A stretch of DNA of 64,000 nucleotides from contig REEC01000118.1 of the NCBI GenBank assembly GCA_007695285.1, positions 39,537 to 103,536 on the forward strand, in the 5' to 3' direction. How positions within the stretch are numbered: the first letter of the stretch is position 1; every line of letters begins with the position of its first letter. The position numbers and the translations under genes were made by a program. Shown piece by piece: positions 19,225-28,313 of the stretch. Under the pieces are notes generated by a model. It saw only the letters and a program-made list of their open reading frames with translations, made no database searches and had not been told where the DNA came from. Origin of the DNA: Spirochaetaceae bacterium. Its GTDB lineage: Bacteria; Spirochaetota; Spirochaetia; DSM-27196; PXBQ01.

Positions 19225-20324
19225 GACATGTCACGATAATCGCGGAGATCGGCACTTCCCACGGCGGCGATCTCGAAAAAGCGAAAGAACTCGTACTCGC
19301 GGCAAAAGAGGCGGGCGCGGACTGCGCAAAGTTACAAATGGTGTTTGCCGACGAGATCGTTCATCCACTCACGGGCGATGTTCAACTGCCGGGCGGGGCG
19401 GTTCCACTTTTCGAGAGGTTTAAATCGCTCGAGGCTCCCCCGGAGTTCTACGCTGAGGTCAAGACATACTGCGAGTCGATCGGGATCGAGTTTCTCTGTT
19501 CGGCCTTCGGAGTTCGATCCGCGCGAATCCTGAAGAGCCTTGGCGTCGGGCGCATGAAGATTGCGTCGCCAGAGTTGAATCACGTCCAGCTGCTCCGGGA
19601 AGTCGCGCGGTTCAACATGCCGGTGATCCTTTCGACCGGCGTTTCGACTCTCGGCGACATCGAGAACGCGATTGCGATCGTCGGGGTAAACCGCGCGCTT
19701 CTGCTGCACTGTATCACCGCGTATCCGGCGCCCGAAGAGCAGTACAACATCACGCTGATCCCTCGTCTCGCCGGCACCTTCGGCGTGCCGGTCGGCGTAT
19801 CGGACCACTCGCTCGATCCGGTTTTGGTTCCGTCGCTTTCGGTTGTCCATGGCGCGGTGATCATCGAGAAACATTTCACGCTCTCGCGTGCCGACGGTGG
19901 GCTCGACGATCCGATCGCGCAGGAACCGACGCAGTTCGCGCGCATGTGCGCGACCGTCCGAAGGATCGAGCAGATCGTCGCGATCGACCCGGAGAATGGG
20001 TCCGACAAAGTGATAAAAGAATTTGCCGAAGAGTTCGGCGCCGAACGCATCACGTCGATCCTCGGTACCGGCGTGAAGTCGCTCGCGGCAGCCGAGTCGC
20101 CGCACTACCTCACGACAAACAGATCGATTCACGCGTTACGAACGATCGAGAAAGGCGCGGTAATCCGTTCGGAAGACATCGCTGTTCTCCGGAGCGAAAA
20201 AAAACTCAGGCCGGGAATCCGGCCGGAGTTCCGCGACGTGATCGTCGGTCGTACCGCGACGCGCGACATCCCGAACGGCGAAGGCGTCACGTTCGACGAC
20301 GTGATGACGCCCGTGTCCGAGTGA
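19221..20324 (+). CDS. NeuB-family sialic/pseudaminic/legionaminic acid synthase-like protein
   Basis: 367 residues. N-terminal PEP-dependent condensing barrel (IIAEIGTSHGGDLEKAKELV, ADCAKLQMVF, MKIASPELNHVQLL, VILSTGVSTLGDIENAI, VGVSDHSLDP, IIEKHFTLSRADGGLDDP) and a C-terminal SAF/antifreeze-like domain (SIHALRTIEKGAVIRSEDI, RTATRDIPNGEGVTFDD). This is the NeuB architecture that condenses PEP with an N-acyl hexosamine. No other nonulosonic-acid gene is in view; it is instead translationally coupled to serS, so its pathway is uncertain. It may be a variant NeuB acting on another aldehyde or sugar. Confidence 0.85.
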   Translation: MRHVTIIAEIGTSHGGDLEKAKELVLAAKEAGADCAKLQMVFADEIVHPLTGDVQLPGGAVPLFERFKSLEAPPEFYAEVKTYCESIGIEFLCSAFGVRSARILKSLGVGRMKIASPELNHVQLLREVARFNMPVILSTGVSTLGDIENAIAIVGVNRALLLHCITAYPAPEEQYNITLIPRLAGTFGVPVGVSDHSLDPVLVPSLSVVHGAVIIEKHFTLSRADGGLDDPIAQEPTQFARMCATVRRIEQIVAIDPENGSDKVIKEFAEEFGAERITSILGTGVKSLAAAESPHYLTTNRSIHALRTIEKGAVIRSEDIAVLRSEKKLRPGIRPEFRDVIVGRTATRDIPNGEGVTFDDVMTPVSE

Positions 20325-20370
20325 CGCCGACGGCGCACCACCTGCCGCCCGTCGTCGTCACGCGAAGCCC

Positions 20371-23091
20371 TTAGGCCTCGGCGATGAATTTCCGCAGCAC
20401 GGTCTGGAGAATACCGCCGTTGCGGTAGTACTCCACCTCGACCGGGCTGTCGATACGACACAATGTCTGAATCGTCCGCTCGGTACCGTCGTCGCCCGTC
20501 ACGAGCACATCGACCTCTACGCCCGGCTCGAGTGTGTCGTCGATCGCGACCGAGTACAGCTCGGATCCGGTCAATCCGAGCGAAGCCGCGTTTTCACCCG
20601 GCTTGAACTCAAGCGGCAAGATGCCCATACCGACGAGGTTACTGCGGTGGATGCGCTCGTACGACTCGGCGATAACGACTCTGATCCCGAGCAGATACGC
20701 GCCTTTTGCGGCCCAGTCTCGGCTCGATCCCATGCCGTAATCCTTGCCCGCGATCACGACGAGCGGCGTCTCCGACTCTTTGTACTTGAGCGATGCCATG
20801 AAAATGTCGAGGATCTCACCACTCGGATGATACACCGTGCGGCTGCCTTCGGTCCCCGGCACAAGAAGATTTCTAAACCGGATATTCGCGAACGTCCCAC
20901 GGGTCATCACGCGGTCATTCCCGCGTCTGCTTCCGTACGAGTTGAACTCGGCGAGTGGCACACCGTTCGCGAGCAGGTACTCCCCTGCCGGACTATCCGG
21001 CGAAATCGCACCGGCCGGCGAGATATGATCGGTCGTGATGCTGTCACCCGCCAGCACCAGGACGCGGGCACCGACGATCGGCCCGATCGGAAGCACCTCG
21101 AGCGTCGTATCGGTGAAGAACGGCGGCTCTTGAACGTACGTGCTGTGGTCCTTCCAGTCGTAAATCTCACCGCCGGACAGCCCGATTTTGTTCCACTCTG
21201 GGTTCGACTCTTCGAGCCCGTCGTAGCTCTTGATAAACGCGTCGCGGTCGAGCGCCTTCTTGACGTACTCGGCGAGCTCGGCTTCGTCGGGCCAGATGTC
21301 ACGCAGGTAGACCGGATTACCGTTCTCTCCGTGGCCGATCGGGTCATCGGCGAGGTCAATGCCGACCTTACCGGCTAGCGCGTACGCGACGACAAGCGGC
21401 GGTGACATCAAGAAGTTCGCCCGCGTGTGTGGGTTGATCCGTCCCTCGAAGTTCCGGTTTCCCGAGAGCACACCCGCGACGACGAGGTCGGCCTCGACGA
21501 CGCCGTCGGCAATAGGCTGCGGCAACGGGCCGCTGTTGCCGATACACGTCGTGCATCCGTACCCCACGAGGTGGAAGCCGACTTTCTCGAGGTACTCCAT
21601 GAGCCCGGCCCGAATGAGGTACTCGGTCACGACCATCGAACCGGGTGCGAAACTCGTTTTGACCCACGGTTTCGGCTTGAGCCCCGCCTCGATGGCCTTC
21701 TTTGCGACGAGACCGGCCCCGAGAAGCACCGACGGATTGCTCGTGTTGGTGCAACTCGTGATCGCGGCGATCACGACGTCGCCGTGCGTGAGTTCCGCCT
21801 CGTCGCCGTTCGGCAACGATACCCGCGCGCTCTTCGCGAGCTCGGTCGTCGAGAGATTGTATCCTCGGTTCTCGATCGTTTGGGTCAGAGCTTTCGCCCA
21901 TTCAGCCTTGACGTTCTTGACGGCGATCCGGTCCTGCGGTCTCTTCGGCCCGGCTATGCTCGGCTCGACGCTCCCGAGATCGAACTCGATTACCTGATCA
22001 AAAACCGGGTCGGCCGTAGCGGCGGTCCGGAACACGCGCTGAGCGTGCGCGTACGCTTCGGTCAACTCGATCACCGACTTCGGACGTCCGGTTGCCCAGA
22101 GGTACTCGAGAGTTTTATCATCGATCGGGAAGTACCCGACCGTCGCGCCGTACTCCGGCGCCATGTTCGAAATCGTCGCCCGGTCGGGAACGGTCATCCC
22201 GGAGAGTCCCGCGCCGAAAAACTCGACGAACTTCCCGACCACCCCGTGCGCGCGCAGCATCTGCGTGATCGTGAGCACGAGATCGGTCGCGGTGATCCCC
22301 GCATTGAGCCGCCCGACGACCTTCACACCGACAACCGGCGGCGCCAACATGAAGATCGGCTGTCCGAGCATCGCCGCCTCGGCCTCGATTCCGCCGACGC
22401 CCCATCCGAGGACCCCGAGCCCGTTGATCATCGGCGTATGCGAGTCGGTCCCGACAACCGAGTCGAAGTACGCGATACGGTCGCCGGCGGACTCACCGGA
22501 CTGGACAACCTGTCCGAGATACTCGAGGTTGACCTGATGGCAAATACCGCTCGCCGGAGGAACGACACGGAAATTTTCGAACGCCGCCTGCCCCCACCGC
22601 AAAAACTCGTACCGCTCTCGATTGCGCGTGAACTCGAGTTCGGCGTTCTTGCGCAGAGCGTCCGACGCGGCAAAAAAATCAACCTGGACCGAGTGATCGA
22701 TCACAAGGTCGACCGGAAGCCGGGGATTTATCCGCGACGGGCGGCCACCAAGCCGCGCCATCGCGTTTCTCATCGCCGCAAGATCGACAACGCACGGCAC
22801 ACCTGTGAAGTCCTGCAACAAAACTCGCGCGGGTGTAAACGGGATTTCGGTCTTCCCGGGGTTTTTCGGATCGTATTCGGCCATCTCCCGAACGTGGTCT
22901 TTGACGATCTCGCGCCCATTTTCGCACCTGAGCACCGATTCCAGAAGAACTTTGACCGAGAACGGCAGGGTCTTGACGTTCGGGAAACCGCTATCGGCCA
23001 ATTTGTCGAGGCTGAAGTATGCGAAGTCGCCCGACGGGGTCTTAACGGTCGATTTAACGTTGAAAGAATCACTTCCGGCTGGTATAGTCAT
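20371..23091 (-). CDS. acnA: Aconitate hydratase A
   Basis: 906 residues, the full length of AcnA/IRP1-type enzymes. The three [4Fe-4S] cysteines are visible in [13 protein letters not shown] and [14 protein letters not shown]. The swivel domain is at the C-terminus ([21 protein letters not shown]). It isomerises citrate to isocitrate; citrate synthase is also in this window. The ATG at 23091 has GAGGAG upstream, so I take it over the first in-frame ATG at 23124. Long antisense frames over this gene are codon-phase shadows. Confidence 0.96.
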   Translation of the reverse strand: MTIPAGSDSFNVKSTVKTPSGDFAYFSLDKLADSGFPNVKTLPFSVKVLLESVLRCENGREIVKDHVREMAEYDPKNPGKTEIPFTPARVLLQDFTGVPCVVDLAAMRNAMARLGGRPSRINPRLPVDLVIDHSVQVDFFAASDALRKNAELEFTRNRERYEFLRWGQAAFENFRVVPPASGICHQVNLEYLGQVVQSGESAGDRIAYFDSVVGTDSHTPMINGLGVLGWGVGGIEAEAAMLGQPIFMLAPPVVGVKVVGRLNAGITATDLVLTITQMLRAHGVVGKFVEFFGAGLSGMTVPDRATISNMAPEYGATVGYFPIDDKTLEYLWATGRPKSVIELTEAYAHAQRVFRTAATADPVFDQVIEFDLGSVEPSIAGPKRPQDRIAVKNVKAEWAKALTQTIENRGYNLSTTELAKSARVSLPNGDEAELTHGDVVIAAITSCTNTSNPSVLLGAGLVAKKAIEAGLKPKPWVKTSFAPGSMVVTEYLIRAGLMEYLEKVGFHLVGYGCTTCIGNSGPLPQPIADGVVEADLVVAGVLSGNRNFEGRINPHTRANFLMSPPLVVAYALAGKVGIDLADDPIGHGENGNPVYLRDIWPDEAELAEYVKKALDRDAFIKSYDGLEESNPEWNKIGLSGGEIYDWKDHSTYVQEPPFFTDTTLEVLPIGPIVGARVLVLAGDSITTDHISPAGAISPDSPAGEYLLANGVPLAEFNSYGSRRGNDRVMTRGTFANIRFRNLLVPGTEGSRTVYHPSGEILDIFMASLKYKESETPLVVIAGKDYGMGSSRDWAAKGAYLLGIRVVIAESYERIHRSNLVGMGILPLEFKPGENAASLGLTGSELYSVAIDDTLEPGVEVDVLVTGDDGTERTIQTLCRIDSPVEVEYYRNGGILQTVLRKFIAEA

Positions 23092-23195
23092 TGCGTCACT
23101 CCTCTTCGGGAGGAAATATAGCATTCATCCGGGGCGGTCGGCTACCGCGCCGTGAAAGGTGACACACCGGAAGTTGTGCCGACGGAGGGATTAAC

Positions 23196-26100
23196 GTGGA
23201 TACATACGTTTCAGATAAGAAAAAACTCGATCATCTCGTGGCGTCGTACTATGCGATGGTGACCGCGCGCGAGCTGGATCTACTCGAGCAGAGCTTCACA
23301 GGTCGCGGAGAGGCGTTCTTTCATGTCTCGGGCGCAGGGCATGAAGGGTCGGCCGTCTTGAACTCGCATTTGGTCAAAGAAGACCGGCTTCACTGTCATT
23401 ACCGCGACAAGGCGCTCATGCTCGCGCGGGGAATCTCGGCCGAGATGTTCTTCCTCGCATTGTTCAACAAGGATGCTTCGCACTCACGCGGACGTCAGAT
23501 GAACGCGCACATGAGCGCGCCCGAGCTCAATATCTTGAGTTTGGTCGGCCCGGTCGGCAACAGCGCGCTGCAGGCTGTCGGAGTCGCCGAAGTGCTGAAA
23601 CACCACGCGGAGAAACCGATCGTATTGTGCTCGCTCGGCGACGGGATGACTCAACAGGGAGAAGTGCTCGAGGGAATCGCGCACGCGGTGCGACGCGAAC
23701 TCCCGGTGTTGTTCCTCGTCCAGGACAACTCCTTTGCGATCTCGACCGTGACAACCGGGAAAACGTTTTACTCGCGGCCCGACGGACGGGTGGACAAGTT
23801 TTACGGTGTCCCGATCACGCGCGTCGACGGACGGCATCCCGCCGACGCGTACGACGCCTTTGGAACCGTCGTCGGTCGGGTCCGGACCGACCGACAACCC
23901 CAAATCATCGTCTTTGATGTCGACCGGCTCAACAACCACACAAACGCCGACGATCAGCGAATGTACAGAACTGCGGACGAAATCCTTCGCGTGCAGCAAT
24001 CCGGCGATCCGCTTATTCATCTCAAAAAGGACCTCGTCGAGCACGGCGTGTCCGAATCCGAACTTGACCGAAAGACCGACGAGATCCGCGCAGAGCTCGC
24101 CGCCGCTGCGAAGCGTGCGCAGAGAAGCCGCGATCCCGAACCCACCTTCACGGCGATGAAACCGCTCCCGGAACGTCTCGTCAGTCGCGACTCGGAGTAC
24201 CGCGGCATCTCCCCCGGCGCCGAGACAAACGGCGACAAGAGCCTCACGATGATCGAAGCGATCCGCGAAGTTCTCGACGCGCGCATGGCAAAGGACGAGA
24301 GGGTAACGCTCTTCGGTGAGGATCTCGAGGACCCAAAAGGTGACGTGTTTGGTGTCACGCGCGGGTTGACCGTGAAGTATCCCGGACGGGTTCGGAACTC
24401 TCCTCTCGCCGAAGCGACGATCGTCGGGGTTTCGGTCGGCGAGGCGCTGGCGGGCAACCGTCCCGTCGCTTTCCTCCAGTTCGCCGACTTTCTGCCGATC
24501 GCGTACAATCAGATTTTCGCCGAACTCGGCAGCATGTTCTGGCGCACCGACGGAGGATGGCAAGCTCCCGTGATCGTGATGATCACGTGTGGCGGTTACC
24601 GGCCCGGTCTGGGCCCTTTTCACGCGAGCAGCCTCGAGGCGATCGCGGCTCACACGCCGGGTGTTGATGTTTTCATGCCGTCGACCGCCCCGGACGCCGC
24701 AGGCCTCTTGAACGCCGCGTTCGAGTCCGAACGGCCCACGTTATTCTTCTATCCCAAGAACTGCTTGAACGATCGTGCCAACGCGACGTCGGCCGACGTC
24801 GGAAAACAACTCGTTCCGATCGGGATTGCGCGGACGATCCGGTCGGGCGACGATCTCACGTTCGTTGCGTGGGGCAATACGGTCTCGATCTGTCTCAAAG
24901 CCGCCGATGCTCTTGGCGACGCCGGCGTCGCCTCGGACGTAATCGATCTCAGGAGCCTCGTGCCATGGGACGTAGAGAAGGTTCTTGAATCGGTTCACCG
25001 AACCGGACGACTTGTCGTCGTGCATGAGGATAGTCATACCGATGGGCACGGTGCCGAGGTAATCGCGACGATCGCCGAGCGTTCACCGGTCGCGATCCAG
25101 TGTCGCCGTGTGACGCGCGCCGACACGTACGTCCCGTGTAACTTCGCGAATCAGCTCGAGGTTCTGCCCTCTTTCAAACGCACCCTCGAAACGGCAGTCG
25201 AGCTACTCGGCGGGACGGTTCGGTGGAAACTCCCGTTGGCCGCCGAGGCGGGGGTTTACAACATCGAAGCGATCGGCTCGAGCCCGTCGGACGAGTCGGT
25301 CACGGTCCTGCAGTGGTTCGCGAAACCCGGAGACACGCTGACGTCCGGTGACCTCGTCGCCGAGCTCGAGGCCGATAAAGCGTCGTTTGAGATGAAGTCG
25401 CCGGTATCCGGAAGCGTGACCGACACTCTCGTTGAAGAGGGCGAGATGGTGAAAGTCGGCACGCCGATCCTGCGCGTCGAAACTGGAGAGACCTCGGACG
25501 AGCAGAACTTGAAACCGGTCACAAAAGAGGATTCCGGGACGCCGATTTTGGACGGACTCGATGCATTCCGTTTGACCGATTCCCGAAACGCGCCGGAGTC
25601 ACGACGTGGTGCCGGTGGCCAAGTTGGAATCGCGGGCATCGCGTCCGCACGCGGCTCACGCGTCGTTTCTAACGAAGAGATCTGCCAAATGTGCCCTCAG
25701 TGGACACCCGACGACATCTTCAAGAAGACCGGGATTCTGTCGCGGACATGGGTAGCTCCGGGCGAGACGGCGTTGACTCTCGCGGTCGACGCGTGCCGGA
25801 AGTTATTCGATAAAACGGGACTTGCGCTCGAGGACGTCGACGCGATCATCTGTTCGACCGGTACTCCCATCTTCACTACCCCCGCGATGGCGACGTTGAT
25901 CCAGCATCGCCTCGCAAACGGCAAGTCCGAGCTTATGGCCCAAGCGTACGATATCAGCGCCGCGTGCTCAGGATACCTGTACGCGCTTCAGATCGCGTAC
26001 GATTACCTTCAGAGCCAAAGCGACCATCGAGTTCTCGTCGTCACGACCGAGGTTCTCTCGCCAAAGCTGAATACCGACGACCCCGGAACGTTCCCGATTT

Positions 26101-26579
26101 TCTCCGACGCGGCGACGGCGAGTCTCGTCGTCGGCGAGACGCGCATCGACGGCGCGAGCCTAACGGTTCACCGACCGGTGCTTTCGGCGATGGGAGAGGA
26201 CGGATCGTCGCTCTGCGTTCCCATTGGGGAAGACGAGTTTGTCTCGATGGACGGCCCGAAAGTGTTCCAGGAAGCTGTAAAACACATGATCGCGATGCTG
26301 CAAAAGGCGTGTGTGGTCGCCGAAACGACGGTCGACGAACTCGACCTCATCGTTCCGCATCAGGCGAACCAGCGGATTATCAACGCGATCCGCCAGCGAA
26401 TCAAAGCCTCGAAGGATCGCATGTACTCAAATATTGAAGATCACGGGAATACTTCGTCCAATACGATCCCGCTCTGTCTCGAGCAGCTCGTTGAAACGCG
26501 TACCACGGGAGACCGCATCGGGCTCACAGCATTCGGAGGTGGATTCACATTTGCCGGAGGAGTGCTCAAGGTTCGTTAG
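23196..26579 (+). CDS. Fusion: 2-oxoacid dehydrogenase E1 alpha + E1 beta + lipoyl domain + ketoacyl-ACP synthase III
   Basis: 1127 residues in one uninterrupted frame. Residues about 1-320: E1 alpha with the ThDP motif (GDG at 148-150, QDNSFAIS with N178). Residues about 345-675: E1 beta (LFGEDLEDPKGDVFG, HEDSHTDGHGAE). Residues about 688-762: lipoyl/biotinyl domain with K728 in ELEADKASFEM, the lipoyl-type DKA turn. Residues about 763-808: flexible linker. Residues about 809-1127: FabH-type KAS III with an intact triad C924 (SAACSGYLYAL), H1055 (VPHQANQR) and N1085 (EDHGNTSSN). There is no E2 acyltransferase or peripheral-subunit-binding domain and no E3 gene nearby. GTG start with GGAGGG upstream. 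Inference: E1 decarboxylates a 2-oxo acid, charges the lipoyl arm, and KAS III condenses the acyl unit with malonyl-ACP. The substrate is unknown; branched 2-oxo acids are plausible. An SDR gene follows. Confidence 0.9.
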   Translation: MDTYVSDKKKLDHLVASYYAMVTARELDLLEQSFTGRGEAFFHVSGAGHEGSAVLNSHLVKEDRLHCHYRDKALMLARGISAEMFFLALFNKDASHSRGRQMNAHMSAPELNILSLVGPVGNSALQAVGVAEVLKHHAEKPIVLCSLGDGMTQQGEVLEGIAHAVRRELPVLFLVQDNSFAISTVTTGKTFYSRPDGRVDKFYGVPITRVDGRHPADAYDAFGTVVGRVRTDRQPQIIVFDVDRLNNHTNADDQRMYRTADEILRVQQSGDPLIHLKKDLVEHGVSESELDRKTDEIRAELAAAAKRAQRSRDPEPTFTAMKPLPERLVSRDSEYRGISPGAETNGDKSLTMIEAIREVLDARMAKDERVTLFGEDLEDPKGDVFGVTRGLTVKYPGRVRNSPLAEATIVGVSVGEALAGNRPVAFLQFADFLPIAYNQIFAELGSMFWRTDGGWQAPVIVMITCGGYRPGLGPFHASSLEAIAAHTPGVDVFMPSTAPDAAGLLNAAFESERPTLFFYPKNCLNDRANATSADVGKQLVPIGIARTIRSGDDLTFVAWGNTVSICLKAADALGDAGVASDVIDLRSLVPWDVEKVLESVHRTGRLVVVHEDSHTDGHGAEVIATIAERSPVAIQCRRVTRADTYVPCNFANQLEVLPSFKRTLETAVELLGGTVRWKLPLAAEAGVYNIEAIGSSPSDESVTVLQWFAKPGDTLTSGDLVAELEADKASFEMKSPVSGSVTDTLVEEGEMVKVGTPILRVETGETSDEQNLKPVTKEDSGTPILDGLDAFRLTDSRNAPESRRGAGGQVGIAGIASARGSRVVSNEEICQMCPQWTPDDIFKKTGILSRTWVAPGETALTLAVDACRKLFDKTGLALEDVDAIICSTGTPIFTTPAMATLIQHRLANGKSELMAQAYDISAACSGYLYALQIAYDYLQSQSDHRVLVVTTEVLSPKLNTDDPGTFPIFSDAATASLVVGETRIDGASLTVHRPVLSAMGEDGSSLCVPIGEDEFVSMDGPKVFQEAVKHMIAMLQKACVVAETTVDELDLIVPHQANQRIINAIRQRIKASKDRMYSNIEDHGNTSSNTIPLCLEQLVETRTTGDRIGLTAFGGGFTFAGGVLKVR

Positions 26580-26586
26580 TGCCTTA

Positions 26587-26630
26587 CCCCCGCGTCCGCG
26601 TTGTTCGCCGCACCAGTCGGCGGCGCGGGG
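26587..26630 (+). terminator. Possible terminator hairpin of the E1-KASIII gene
   Basis: CCCCGCG (26587-26593) pairs with CGCGGGG (26624-26630) with an inner GCCG/CGGC stem, 7 bp after the stop codon. There is no T-tract, so termination efficiency is doubtful. Confidence 0.3.
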
Positions 26631-26660
26631 CATTGCGCTTTCCGCGAACGAAACATTTGG

Positions 26661-26705
26661 AAAAAAACAGCCCCCGGAGTAAAGGAGGTCGGAAACTCCA
26701 GGGGC
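26661..26705 (-). terminator. Minus-strand terminator with anti-Shine-Dalgarno loop, copy A
   Basis: Minus-strand stem GCCCCTGGAGT / ACTCCGGGGGC (11 pairs including one G-U) with loop TTCCGACCTCCTTT, then TG and seven T. On the plus strand the G-U becomes a C-A mismatch and there is no T-tract, so the minus strand is the functional one. The loop ACCTCCTTT equals the 3' tail of 16S rRNA. It shares its design with the hairpin at 39347-39387. Confidence 0.7.
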
Positions 26706-26719
26706 CCGTGTCGGAACTG

Positions 26720-26788
26720 TTAGCGACGACCGAGGCTTTTGCATCGCGCGATGCTGTAGCGCCAACGGCCGTACAGCCATAAAACCAT
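26720..26788 (-). CDS. Possible 22-codon leader peptide (orphan attenuator)
   Basis: Minus-strand ORF of 22 codons starting at ATG 26788 and ending in TAA 14 bases before the terminator hairpin at 26705. The peptide contains Trp at positions 4 and 9, Tyr at 6 and 11 and five Arg (8, 10, 15, 21, 22), the composition and spacing of an attenuation leader. There is no clear ribosome binding site. Downstream on this strand there is only the antisense of the E1-KASIII gene, so no structural gene is controlled in cis. It may be part of a small RNA of about 130-150 nt, or a chance ORF. Confidence 0.3.
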   Translation of the reverse strand: MVLWLYGRWRYSIARCKSLGRR

Positions 26789-26810
26789 CGACTCAAGGAA
26801 TAGTTACACG

Positions 26811-27638
26811 ATGACCTCGACGAAGACGAACGTGTTTACCGATCCGCGCAACGGCGGCCGTGCTGTCGTGACCGGGGCGACGAGCGGGATCGGCCGTGCG
26901 TACGCGATCGCTCTCGCGCGTCTGGGATATCGCCTGCTCGTCACGGGACGCCGGCATTCGCTGCTCGAAGCGGTCGCCGAAGAAGTACGTCAGGCCGGTG
27001 CGCCCACGGTCGACGCCCGAGTTATCGAGTTGTCGGATACCAGCGTGGTCGACGCGCTCTGTAGCGAGCTCGCTCGCGCCGCCGATACCGAGTACCTCGT
27101 GAATAACGCGGGTTTCGCGACAGGAAAACCGTTCTTCGAGGATCCAAACGGTAACGACCGCATGAACACGGTACACATCGATGTCCCGATGCGCCTTATG
27201 TACGCGACGGTCCCGGGAATGGAAAGACGCGGTCACGGATGCGTCGTGAACGTCGCGTCTCTCGCCGCGTATCTCGCGGTGCCGTATGCCTCGACGTACG
27301 TAGCGTCGAAAGCGTACTTGATCGCGCTCACCGAGTGCGTCTCGCTCGAGGTCGATCCGTCGATCGTCCGTATCCAGGCTCTTGCGCCCGGATACGTACA
27401 CACCGATTTCCATCGCGACGGTTTGATCCCGGATAGAGAACGACGGAGCCGTGGGCTCATCAGATGGAGCAGTCCCGAAGCGGTGGTCAAACACTCGCTT
27501 CGGTGCCTTGAAAAAAACCAGGTACTCAGCGTACCCGGAGCACTCAACCGGATCTTGCTCGGAGTATCCCGGATAACGCCACGATCCGTGCTGTACGCTA
27601 CCGCGTCTCGTCGTCTTCGTCGACGATATCGACCCTGA
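26811..27638 (+). CDS. Short-chain dehydrogenase/reductase
   Basis: 275 residues. Cofactor motif VVTGATSGIGRAYAIAL, NNAGFA, and the catalytic Tyr-x3-Lys in STYVASKAYL with an upstream Ser (NVASLAAYLA). This is a classical SDR; TGRR after the second strand suggests NADP(H). Its placement on the same strand after the E1-KASIII fusion makes a 3-oxoacyl reductase role attractive, but 231 bp with hairpins separate them. Substrate unknown. An AAGGAA lies 11 bases before the ATG. Its 3' end overlaps the convergent gene at 27598 by 41 bp. Confidence 0.85.
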   Translation: MTSTKTNVFTDPRNGGRAVVTGATSGIGRAYAIALARLGYRLLVTGRRHSLLEAVAEEVRQAGAPTVDARVIELSDTSVVDALCSELARAADTEYLVNNAGFATGKPFFEDPNGNDRMNTVHIDVPMRLMYATVPGMERRGHGCVVNVASLAAYLAVPYASTYVASKAYLIALTECVSLEVDPSIVRIQALAPGYVHTDFHRDGLIPDRERRSRGLIRWSSPEAVVKHSLRCLEKNQVLSVPGALNRILLGVSRITPRSVLYATASRRLRRRYRP

Positions 27639-28245
27639 TGCCATCGTCGTCCGCGGACGACTCGTGCGGTGCATCGGTCGTGCCGGTACCGCGGTCGGCG
27701 TTGTCGCGCGCGGCGTTTTGTCTGCGCGCAGATTCGGTGATCGCGTCAAAAAACTCGGTGAACTGCTGAAACCCGCGGCGCACCCCATCTTCGGCCTTCT
27801 CGGCGAAATCCTTCATCGAGTCCGAGACGTCACCGGACTGCGCGTCTTCGAACCCGCGCCGCACTGCGTCGACACTCTCTTCCACACCTTCGGCGAAACT
27901 CTTCTTTCCGGTCGCTACGTCGTTCAGAATTCTCAGGTTTTTGTACAGCGTCAACATCGGATCACCGCCGTCCTGAACACCACGCAGCTGCTCGCGGTAC
28001 AACGACGACAACCCCGGTACGTCACGGAAAATCCACGCGAGCAGCGACCGGAGGTACACGACGCGTTCAGGATTCTTTTTTATCGAGTCCAGAGACAAGT
28101 CGTCGAGTATCTTCGTCACGAGTCTGCCGGTCGTCTCGATTTTCTCGTCCTCGGTCAAACCACCGTTCTTGACGGTCATGTACGCGGCAAGGTAGTTCTT
28201 CTCACCAATATACCGGGCGATTTTCTCCGCTGTCGTCTCTCCCAT
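27598..28245 (-). CDS. Unrecognised hydrophilic protein
   Basis: 215 residues, no family recognised. It is soluble, mostly helical and highly charged, with an N-terminal half (ETTAEKIARYIGEKNYLAAYMTVKNGG) and a region rich in amphipathic helices (GVEESVDAVRRGFEDAQ and VRRGFQQFTEFFDAIT). The tail is strongly acidic (SSADDDGIRVDIVDEDDE). No signal peptide or membrane segment. The ATG at 28245 has GGGGAG upstream; earlier in-frame codons are not supported. It lies 68 bp downstream of the metallophosphoesterase on the same strand and overlaps the SDR gene end-to-end by 41 bp. Confidence 0.65.
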   Translation of the reverse strand: MGETTAEKIARYIGEKNYLAAYMTVKNGGLTEDEKIETTGRLVTKILDDLSLDSIKKNPERVVYLRSLLAWIFRDVPGLSSLYREQLRGVQDGGDPMLTLYKNLRILNDVATGKKSFAEGVEESVDAVRRGFEDAQSGDVSDSMKDFAEKAEDGVRRGFQQFTEFFDAITESARRQNAARDNADRGTGTTDAPHESSADDDGIRVDIVDEDDETR

Positions 28246-28313
28246 TTTGGCTCCCCTTTTTGAACCTGAACTTGAACCCATCCCGGCGACACCGGCAACA
28301 GACAGACCAAAAG

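Noticed and set aside
21427..23121. Long open frame (564 codons) antisense to acnA
   Set aside because: It mirrors the codon phase of a GC-rich gene, shows no recognisable domain and is very Arg-rich; acnA itself is full length with all motifs.
26669..26705. AAAGGAGGT on the plus strand as a ribosome binding site of a hidden gene
   Set aside because: No start codon follows at a suitable distance, and the stem on plus carries a C-A mismatch; the minus-strand terminator explains it better.
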